This document shows, one piece after another, positions 55,796 to 64,000 of a DNA stretch of 64,000 bases. Numbering within the stretch: position 1 is the stretch's first letter; every line of letters begins with the position of its first letter. The position numbers and the translations under genes are program-made. Origin of the DNA: Gnetum montanum (lineage: Eukaryota; Streptophyta; Gnetopsida; Gnetales; Gnetaceae); contig MNCI01002315.1 of assembly GCA_015680685.1 (NCBI GenBank), positions 207,545 through 271,544 on the forward strand. The letters are read 5' to 3'. Below the pieces are notes generated by a model. That model was not told the DNA's origin. It made no database searches and saw nothing but the letters and a program-made list of their open reading frames with translations.

Positions 55796-56158
55796 AATTA
55801 ACCAAGAAAAGCATTAAATAACTATAAATAACATTAAATAAGCTATTCTAAATGCTACAAGGTTTATCACAGAGTTCGTCTTTATTTCTAGCCACAAGGT
55901 GTGCTCAGGTACACAATGCTCGAATAAAGATCCATTTGCTTTATGACTCCTACTATGGGCACTCAGAAATAATTCCAACTCTAAGAAGGGAAAAAGGCAA
56001 GAGTTTGGGTAAGGGACTAAGACTAACTATGCAAACCAAGCATGCTTGCCTCTTATTTATAGGTAATGAGGTGGGTCTTGACATCGGATGCTCGATATCG
56101 CTTGGAAGGCTCTGATATCGTGGACCTGATATCACGGATGCGATATCGTAGTTCATCA
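55337..56158 (-). repeat. 3' LTR of element 4
   Basis: Starts TTATGAGTGGCGAGG (family TGATGAG with one change) and ends TTCATCA (56152-56158). Contains (GA)16 at 55761-55792. TATA box context cctcttatttatagg near 56048. GATATCG palindromes 56083-56148. Confidence 0.85.
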
Positions 56159-56167
56159 TACCCCCAC

Positions 56168-58117
56168 GACTGAATGAAAACTCATCCTTGAATTCCTTAC
56201 AAAATATTGGGAAGGTATGGGATTATTAACTAAATGACAATTGATGGTGACATGGGATGACAGACTCAAAGTGCCCAATGAACTGATCATCAAACATATT
56301 ACAACATTGGTGTTCATGCCCATTGTGGTGAACACTGTACATAGATGACATTTGGGCCTTCATTCAACAGCTTGAAGAGAAAGAGAGAGAGAAAAGAAAA
56401 TGAGGCACGTTGCTGCCAATGTTAGAAATATACACTCTGTTGTTTATCCATAGCCACAGTGATCATCTTATTCCTTGCGTAATTGCTCTAGCTCCAGCTC
56501 ATCCTAACTGCTCATTCTATCCTAGTCCATTGTTCATGTGATCACCATTTGCACATACAACACAGCCACGAATTAGCAAGGATAGATAAGATATCATGTA
56601 GTTGATACCTTGCCTTGATATGAAGCACATTGGCTAGGTTGTGGGTATGGTAGATATTGGGTTAGAGGTTTACGACTGTTAACTATCCAAGGTGTAGGGG
56701 TAAGATAAGTATGGAATGGAAAAATTTGTGACAAGGCCCGCACAACTAAGAGTGAACCTCTAGTAGCGATAAGATGGAGAAGTTTAAAGAACAAGAAGAA
56801 TAAGAGAAATAACAATGGTGAAGCTAATAAAATAGAAACAAAAATGGATGTCATTGATGGTGGTGAATGAGAAATAGTTGATTACGAGAAATGTTTAAGG
56901 GAAAGTGCTTAACAATTGCACCAAAAAGGAATGCCAGTGTGTCCTCCCCAAAGCAGGCTCATGCCCTTAATGCCCTGACAAACTTACAAACCAAAGAGTC
57001 CATAGGCTCTTGGAATGACATATGGGAACAATAGTTAAGAACTTACCAACAAAAGTTTACTGAAGAATAACAATGTGTCAACCAAGATATAGACTTATCA
57101 TAAAATTGGCAATGAGGTGGAATATGGGAAACAATAGGGAAAGAGAGGAGAGAATGGAATGGAATCCCAAAATTAAGGTTGTGTAAAGTCCCTTATGTAG
57201 TATGTGGTTAAGGTGACTTAATACAATTCAACCCAAATCCAAATTCGAACTATCCACATCAAGTGACCTCACATCAACACATTTGACCAACCCACCCTCT
57301 TGAAGCAACAAGAATGTGTCCATTGAATCACCACCATTCCAAGGAGAGAAAGATAGAGTAGTAGGAAGCAGGAAAAGGCCTTAGTTAAAGGAAACCTTTA
57401 GGCATGGGTAACATGTCTTTCCAGTGCCATAACCAGTTCTTGTAGCCCATATTTCATTATTATGTCTAAGGGGTGTGCTTTGAATTTCCACCAATTTTTT
57501 TATTTTTTTATTTTGCATGAGAACCACACCATCCAAAGACTTATTTAGATTCATTCAAGTTCCTGATATTTAGTCAATAGTGGAATGGCAGGAGACTTAT
57601 GAAAAACATCCAAGTACCCAAGAGAATAGCCAACACAAGTGTGTCAAATCCCCTTGAAGTCACACCCTTTTCAATCCATTTGAATCTTTTCTTGGTTTGA
57701 AAAGTACTAAGACACCAATTCATTAATAAGTTTTCTTAGAAAAAGGGACAGTACACTTCCAACAAAGGGAGACCATGGAGTTGAACAGATGAATGGATGA
57801 CGTGGACTCATTGCCTGTTTTATTAAAAGAAACCATATCTTAGTATTAACATTGAAAATCAAAGGTAAAAAACCAAACATTAACAATCAACACCATTATA
57901 ATACAATCCACCATCATGAGCACTTATTGTATGACGAATGAAAGTAAATCAAACAAACAAAAAAATAGTAAAAATGGTAATGATGGTGTAAGACAAAAAA
58001 TAAGTAGATATGAAAAAATGTGTAAAACAAAAATACAAAAAGAGCCGAGGGCTTAGAATGGTTAGCATTGGTGGCCCTCTTCCCCACGATTGAGTTGGGA
58101 GGAGGAGATCCAAAATA
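56168..58117 (-). other. 3' region of element 4
   Basis: Related block by block to element 1, and likewise without a convincing reading frame. A weak TGCAA-ATGGTG at 56545-56536 lies at the place of the accessory-ORF acceptor of the sister copies, but the frame closes at once. Relatedness to element 1 ends near gatccaaaata(a/g)tga (58117). Confidence 0.6.
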
Positions 58118-58390
58118 GTGAATAGGGTTGTCCACCAACAAAGGTAGTATTGGTGTTAGCTATGCTAGGCTAATGGAAAGGTTTGGTTTGTTTGATGTTG
58201 ACCAACGATTTCTTATTCGAGCTGTCAGGTTTGTAAATCACCATGGCTCCTAAAGGAAAATTTACATGAATAATATAAGGTCCTCCCACAACGTTTGAAA
58301 TTTAGTGTGTTGTGGCACATGTGTGGAATTCCAATAAAGAACCTTATCTCCTGGTTGGTATTTAACTTTTCTAATTTTCAGGTCATGACG

Positions 58391-58876
58391 TCATTTATTA
58401 AGGGCCTTGTGCAATTCATTAGATGACAGGGCAACTAATAAGTTTTCATTTAGCAGGTTAAGGTTCATTAACTGCTCTTTTTGTGCTAGGTTAAGGTCAA
58501 GGTTGAGGTCACATGTTGTAGATAATGTACGGAGTTTTGCTTGAATAGGAAGTGTTGGAAGTTTACTGTACATTAACTCATAGGGAGAGTAGCCTATAGA
58601 GAGTTTCCACGTGGAGCGATATGCCCACAGAGCATTGTTCAGCTTGGTGCTCCAATCTTGCCTATACTTGCAAATGGTTCGCATTAATATTTTTGTAATC
58701 TCCCTATTGGTGACTTTGGCTTGACCATTCGCTTGAGGATGATAAGGTGTAGTCAGCTTATGTTCCACTCCTAAGCGTTGCATCAATTTTCAAAAAGTTG
58801 CACCTGTGAAGTGTATACCATTGTCAAAAATAAGTGCACAAGGCACACCAAACCTATTTATGATTTGTTTTTGAAC
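58391..58876 (-). pseudogene. Ty3/gypsy integrase, C-terminal part of the core
   Basis: Reads INRFGVPCALIFDNGIHFTG, one TGA (58790-58792), then MQRLGVEHKLTTPYHPQANG, QAKVTNREITKILMR, WSTKLNNALWAYRSTWKLSI and GYSPYELMYSKLPTLP. The middle catalytic Asp (FDNG) is present. The residue 36 positions later, where the DD35E Glu is expected (GQAE), is Lys, a G-to-A type change. Downstream of 58391 (element orientation) the sequence still resembles the integrase tail (vqyqpgdkv-type region near 58350) but is not open. Truncated at 58876. Confidence 0.85.
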
Positions 58877-59011
58877 ATTCCCCGATAGTTGGCATTCCCC
58901 GATGGCTGGCATTCCCCGACTATTGGCATTCCTTGATTGTTAGCATTTGTTGATAATTGGCATTCCCAAGTGGTTGGCATTCCTTGGACGTGAGCATTTT
59001 TAAGCACTTGG
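58876..59011. repeat. 17-bp minisatellite, eight units
   Basis: Eight consecutive 17-mers, each beginning CATT (cattccccgatagttgg, cattccccgatggctgg, cattccccgactattgg and so on), then shorter degenerate units to about 59040. It begins exactly where the integrase of element 4 ends. Confidence 0.88.
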
Positions 59012-60960
59012 CATTTGGCATTTTGGCATCTTGGCACTTAGCTCTATGGGCGAACAAGACCCAGAGCACACCACACTAGCAGAGAGGTAGAGTTGCACAT
59101 CATGGCCCACTACAGCCCCATTGTAGCCCTACAAAACACTGCACGGTACACCGTGGTGGCCAACTTGGCAAGCATGGTTCATTACAGCGATCGCCAGACT
59201 TCACAGCCTAACACCACTGAGATTGTGACTGTTCTTCCACTGCGCCTGTTGTATACTGTGTACCTTCTGAGACCTTTTTAGAGTTAACTACGCTCCCATT
59301 TGGGGTAGTGTTCCATTTCTCTCTCATGTTTCTAGCATTTTCTTGCATTTTTTCTTTCATCTTTCTACACTTTTTTCATGCATCATCATGCTATACTATG
59401 TATTGTTTGCATTTGCATTTCGGCTAACCATGCCACCCCTTGGTTGTACCCATTGCCCCGTTGCAATTGGCAAATTCCTATTTGATCAATAAGACCGTTT
59501 AGGGCACTCTGCCTCCATTTCTAGCAAGGTGTTGTGTGGAGGAGGGGTTAAGGTGATGCACCCATTGATCCCTTGATGATTCTAGCCACCAACATTTTCG
59601 ATCATTATAGTTTTTTGACGCTAGAAGGAGGGCCTTGCCATTTCCTTCTGCATTTTTTGATTATTGTCCCGCGTGCTCTTTCCACCATCGGTTGGTGTAG
59701 ATTGGTCCTAGTTGTCAGTTCCCCTAGAACCCTGCAAGACAAAAGCCCAAACGTATCCATTACATTCAAAACTCTGGATGCTCTGGAGAGTGTAACAAGT
59801 TCTCAAAGCATAGTAGCCTCTAGTGTAGCGAGCGTAGCACCAAAGTTAGCCATTTTCAGTAGTTTCCATAATTAGCATTTTTTTTTTTTTTGCATTTTCA
59901 AAGTTAGCATTTTTTCTGCATTTTCATACTTAGCCAAATTTTTGCAGTTTCATACTTAGCCAAATTTTTTACAGTTTTACACTTAGTCAATTTTTTGTAG
60001 TTTTCACACTTAGCCATTTTTTTTTGCATTTTTGTACTTAGTCATTTTTCTGCTATTAGAAAACTTAATCATTTTTCTACAGTTTTCAAAGTTAGCCATT
60101 TTTTGCAAATAGCAACTCTCACAACCTGATCTATGAACATGAATCTAGATCAACCTTCCACATCAGTGTCTAACACATTTGACACCACAATCCACCTAAA
60201 GCGTGCTACACTAAGCCACAAACAATACAATTTTTTTTGTGCTAAAATGCAAGCAGGATTACAAGTGGATCACCTCAACCTATAGGAAAAACAAGATTAC
60301 GAATGAGTCCATCGAGATGGATGGGAGTACAACCCATCCTTGTTCGGCATAATTCCACTCACAGAGTCCTTCCACCAGCTATTGTCCCAACTCATTCATG
60401 CAAACAAGCATGATGTAGGGAAAACCTACAAGGAAGCCTCAAGGGAGGAAGAAGATGATTTCAAGGCCCACTTCAAATGTGAGAGCCCCTTCTACACTAT
60501 CTTCTAACAACTACTCCCCAGTACGGCCCCTCCTTAGTTCAATTCACCTAAGATGGTGACCATGCCAATTTGACCTTTCTTGCAAGCAACCATTGCATTT
60601 GCCCAACCTTATGCTCATGTAGGGGCCACCTCCTAGCCTCAGACGATTCAGGAATCCTACATCCCGCTTGTCTCATCGATGCCCATAGTGTTCGTCCAAG
60701 CCACTTATGTGTGGCCTACTTTAGTCCCGACGTCCATTGCTCAACCAACACATTAACTAAACCTATCCACTATGACATTGAATTAGCAATGACTGTCTAC
60801 TATGACATTAAACTGGCAACGATCGTCTGCTACAATGTTAAACTGGCAAACTTCGCAACCAACAATCCAATCCTATGCTATGCAACCAACACAGGCCCAA
60901 CCAATGCAACTGGCTGGCACATCCCCAAGCTTGGATTAGGAATTCCAACTAATCCAAAGT
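59012..60960 (+). other. Leader-like region of a plus-strand gypsy remnant
   Basis: Upstream of a gag core. Short open stretches (59093-59281, 59573-59875, 60570-61100) show no recognised domain. The latter two could be decayed N-terminal gag. Confidence 0.35.
59845..60113 (+). repeat. T-rich tandem repeat, ~27-bp period
   Basis: About ten imperfect units starting ttag(c/t)catttttt and ending cagttttcaaac-like, with slippage in the T runs. Confidence 0.8.
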
Positions 60961-61608
60961 TTGATGAAGGAGATCAACCAAATCAAAGCTGCCTCCTTCG
61001 AAACCATCAAAGTGGTGGACTTCTATTGGGACAATCCCATAAGTCCTACAGTCCCATCTTTGACTCTCCCAATTGGGGTCCAGTTGCCTCAACTCACTAA
61101 GTACAATGGTGAAGACCCCAACACACACTTGGTCACATTCCGATTTGAGTGCCTACTCCTTCAAGCCTGGCCACACGCCATCATGTGCATGTTCCCCATG
61201 TCACTTACTAGCAAGGCCTTAGATTGGTATCGTGCACTACCTAAGGCCTCAATCTCTTTTTTGGAAGATCTCATAAGCTAGTTTGTGACATGCTTCAGGT
61301 ACAACCTAAAGCCTGATGTAACCCTCAACTAGCTCATGCAAGTCAAGCAAGGGCCCCTAGAGCTTGTGCCAAAATTTCTCCAATGCTATAATGTCGCATT
61401 GAGTGAAATGCGTGAACCCCTAGCAAAGATGCACCTACTAGACATATTCAAGGATGCAATGAATGACTTCATCAAGTCCAAACTGTATTACTTGGCCTCA
61501 AAGTCTCTCAGCCAAACCTTTGCCCAAACAAAGGGCATAGAGGAGGTAATGCAAGCCAACAATGACCCAACCTATGTGGCCTATAGAAACCAACATGTGC
61601 ATAAGTAA
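60961..61608 (+). pseudogene. Ty3/gypsy gag core remnant
   Basis: LPQLTKYNGEDPNTHLVTFR, then MCMFPMSLTSKALDWYRALP and SISFLEDLIS (stop at 61279-61281); then FVTCFRYNLKPDV, a second stop, and LMQVKQGPLELVPKFLQCYN, FKDAMNDFIKSKLYYLASKS. This is the Retrotrans_gag layout (F..YDG..P..H, A..W...LP..SI, F...F, L..IKQG..E....F..R). The element has the opposite orientation to element 4. A possible nucleocapsid continuation lies at 61726-62241 but shows no knuckle. Confidence 0.78.
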
Positions 61609-62612
61609 AACGTAATAGTGGAAATAATGGTCGCAACCACAAAAGCAACCAACTGGGGCCCAACAACTAAGTAGCCCAAGGCCCCAACTCACAAAGCCAC
61701 TAACTCTAGCACCAACTCACCTACATTGGCAGGGGCTACCCCAAGGCCCAACTTTGAGCGCAAAGATTGTTCAAAGTATACACTGCTATCGATGGAACCC
61801 TCTAAACTACTAGAGAAACTCTTGAAAGCTAGGCGAATCCAACACAAACACATATCAGAGATTGCCTATCAAAAACATGACAAGTACTACGAACTACTAA
61901 GGAACCCCACCTCAGCAGTACCGAACAAGCCCCTAGTCCAACAACATTTCCAATTGGACCAATACTATCATTACCACTAGCTATTTGGTCATAGTACAAA
62001 CAACCATCATGCTTTGCAGGATGACCTGCAAAGAATGATAGAATGGGGCCAACTGGTGCTTGACATAGCAAGCCAATCCAACGCAGACGATGCCACCTAT
62101 GTCATAAACTCCATTAGCATAGGTGGCAAGTCCAAACCCATGCAACAACCTTTTGTGATCTACGTGCCTCCTAGCAAGGCAAGGATTCCCTTAGCCTCCA
62201 TAAGCAAGAGGTCCCCATTTGTTATCAAAGTGCCACCTTAGGCATTCACAATACCCTTTGTGGTCAAGGTCTCACAACAATAATCTACTAAGACATTAAA
62301 CTGGCATGACACAGCAACAACAACTACTAAGCAACCTTTCGTCATCAAGGTGCCACAATAAGTTGGCCCTGCAACAACTCCTAAACCATCGTTTATCATA
62401 AGGGTGCCACAACGTGATGGCCCCTCACCTACCTAACATCTAACAGTGGGCAACGTCTCGGTCCCTCCTCCTTTAAGGGCCAACCCCACTAGCAACCCAA
62501 GTAGGCCTACCAAATGGTAATGCAAGAGGATGAACAAGTGCCTTGCAACCTCCATGGTCGAAGCAAAGGCCATAACCTCAATGCAGGGTTTGATCCATTA
62601 ACGTGTACCCAT
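61609..62612 (+). other. Continuation of the gypsy remnant, low information
   Basis: Repeats of a 'KVP' type phrase (ttgtgatctacgtgcctcc, ttgttatcaaagtgccacc, gtcatcaaggtgccaca, tatcataagggtgccacaa) between 62150 and 62420 suggest a decayed repetitive protein segment. No intact frame. Confidence 0.4.
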
Positions 62613-63386
62613 TGATGGGGCACCCTGTTTTGCCTATAAATGTGCACCTACTCATTACATTTATGGCATAAGTTTTCATAGTTGTAGCAAAGCACTTGCA
62701 GTTTTTGCATTTGAAAGTTAGAATATTTGTTGAGTGCCCACAGTAGGAGTCAAAGAGTGTATGGATCTTTATTCGAGCACTGTTGCACTTGAGCACTTCA
62801 GTGTGCATAGTAATAAACATGAACTTTTCTGATAAACCTTGTAGCACTTGGACTAGATTAATTGATTTGCTTATGCAATTAATATTCAAGTAATTTCCTT
62901 TAATGTTTTTGAGTAATTAAGTGATTAATTAAATATAGATTAAATAATAGCACATAAGTACGACCACTTTGAGCATACGTCTAACACATGGTAATCCTAG
63001 TAATGCTTAATGTTTGGTAACCCAGTAGCGTCGTACGTGTTTAGGATGTGTATAGCAAGTGGGAACATATGCTTATGTTAGGATTATTTAAGTATTAGTT
63101 AGTTTTTAGATTAATGTAGCCATTAAATTACTTTATTCTTTATTCTTGATTCTTGGGTAACTAAATCCATACAAGTGAAAATGATAAAAATCATATACCT
63201 CAATTACACTTAACCATACCCTTGAACTTTACAAGTGGAACTAGGAAGACAATGATTACAATAGTTAGTTTCACCTCCTAGAAGCTAGTGTACTTAGAGA
63301 GCTAAAGTTTACAGAATTTGACTAGATTGCTGAGTGAATGCTAATGATTTGTATGGTTGGGCGTAGGGTATACTTGCTACTCATCA
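62613..63386 (+). repeat. LTR in plus orientation, same superfamily
   Basis: TGATGGGGCACCC... to CTCATCA (63380-63386). TATA box CCTATAAATG at 62634-62643, then text that is the reverse of the LTRs above (gagtcaaagagtgtatggat, ctttattcgagca, ggtaacccagtagc). No Asp-type primer site follows, so it is either a 3' LTR of the plus-strand remnant or a solo LTR. No clear target duplication. Confidence 0.78.
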
Positions 63387-63397
63387 CTTAGTAGGAT

Positions 63398-64000
63398 CTA
63401 CATCATTTGTGGAAGAAACTTTAGTAGTATTTGTAGTAGTTTAATTTTGATGTGCTTACATAGTCTTTTTTCATAACATAAAAGGAAATGAGTCAAACAT
63501 ATGATCCTCTCGATGACGATAGTAACATGACTTTGTAAGCTTGCAATAAACAACCTTATGTACATAATCAATTCCACGAGCACGTAGAAGAATTTTTTGC
63601 TTAAGTGAATTAAATTCTACTTCAATCATATATCGAATTCTATGAAACCCACTAACTGTAGTTAGGGTTTCAAAATGCTTGATTGGCCCAATCCAAGAGA
63701 TAATATTCCTTTGAACTTTTTTAAAAATCAATGGAAGATTCAACAATTCAACAAAACAAGGAACCCTTCAAAATTCAGGAGATGTTGGATTAAAAGAAGA
63801 AGTTCACTTTCGAATAATTAATAAAACATAATGATGATTGAAAATACTAATATCAAGGACCTTAGAAATCATCGTTGAATTAACAAATTCTACCAACAAA
63901 AATGAGGTTGACAGATAATGTGCATGGATAATATCCAAACTCAATCTTTTCAAACCAAATTTAAATAACTCAAAAAACTTGAAGAATGAGATAAATAATT
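63398..64000 (-). pseudogene. DUF4283/zinc-knuckle (LINE ORF1-like) remnant
   Basis: Minus-strand reading FVELLNLPLIFKKVQRNIIS, WIGPIKHFETLT, IEVEFNSLKQKILLRARGID and YVHKVVYCKLTKSCYYRHRE-DHMFDSFP. Plant LINE ORF1 and related proteins have W..L.NLP, IG...G, R....VE.D..K.L and then a Y..LP..C..C...GH....C knuckle. Here the second and last Cys are replaced (Arg and Ser), so it is degenerate. It runs off the window edge. No link to the plus-strand LINE at 43 kb was found. Confidence 0.55.

Larger units (their letters stand above)
55337..58876 (-). mobile_element. Element 4: 3' LTR, 3' region and integrase end
   Basis: A minus-strand element of the same LTR family. The 3' LTR is at 55337-56158, the polypurine tract at 56159-56167 (taccccca), and a ~2-kb 3' region is related to 1223-3195 of element 1. 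Then comes the C-terminal part of integrase (58876-58391). The 5' part (RT, protease, gag, 5' LTR) is cut off at 58876, where a 17-bp minisatellite starts. It entered the right LTR of element 5. No target duplication can be tested. This is the only copy here that ties an integrase to the family. Confidence 0.75.

Noticed and set aside
58860-59040. CRISPR-like array of short repeats
   Set aside because: Units are contiguous 17-mers without spacers; this is a minisatellite in a plant genome.

Overview
The window is a stretch of a transposon-packed plant nuclear genome. The evidence is the LTR retrotransposons with plant-type primer sites (initiator Met-tRNA and Asp-tRNA), a plant hAT/DUF659 transposase, plant-style LINEs and short GT-AG introns of 68-93 nt in the non-transposon part. 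The species cannot be named from sequence alone. One undetermined base (7240) marks an assembly join. No rRNA, functional tRNA gene, CRISPR array, origin or bacterial-type operon was seen.

Layout. 1-470: Ty3/gypsy pol fragment. 474-7392: minus-strand LTR element 1 (gag and protease, no RT or integrase). 7393-9006: unclassified. 9007-11180: 3' end of a related minus-strand element. 11405-18118: decayed hAT transposon whose left end is present as three tandem ~393-bp copies. 18127-26715: broken host gene, with a complete Ty1/copia element (18838-25815) inserted into one exon. 27270-28116: candidate small two-exon gene with its promoter. 29789-36529 and 36821-42687: elements 2 and 3, complete with perfect 5-bp target-site duplications, gag only. 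42960-43975: LINE reverse-transcriptase remnant. 43985-45419: SINE-like repeats. 45420-46802: gypsy gag-protease remnant. 48499-55336: plus-strand gypsy element 5, gag only, whose right LTR is cut by minus-strand element 4 (55337-58876; integrase end plus 3' region). 58876-63386: plus-strand gypsy gag remnant with two minisatellites and one LTR. 63398-64000: antisense DUF4283/zinc-knuckle (LINE ORF1-like) remnant.

The most interesting system is the family formed by elements 1-4 and the 9-kb copy. They share LTR ends TGATGAG...CTCATCA, a polypurine tract ATGGGGGTA, an Asp-tRNA-like primer site, a U3 of only about 100 bp that in most copies is packed with GATATC palindromes directly upstream of the TATA box, and a long noncoding 3' region. 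Elements 1-3 encode gag without reverse transcriptase or integrase, so they resemble TR-GAG type non-autonomous retrotransposons. Element 4 keeps an integrase next to the same 3' region as element 1 and probably represents the autonomous partner. Elements 2, 3 and the 9-kb copy carry an accessory reading frame near the 3' end, immediately preceded by a branch-point-like motif and an AG acceptor. This suggests expression from a spliced RNA.

Most inactivating stops I checked in the copia polyprotein and the gag frames can be explained by single C-to-T or G-to-A changes, as expected of methylated, silenced transposons. All element calls rest on reading the sequence; no database search was possible.
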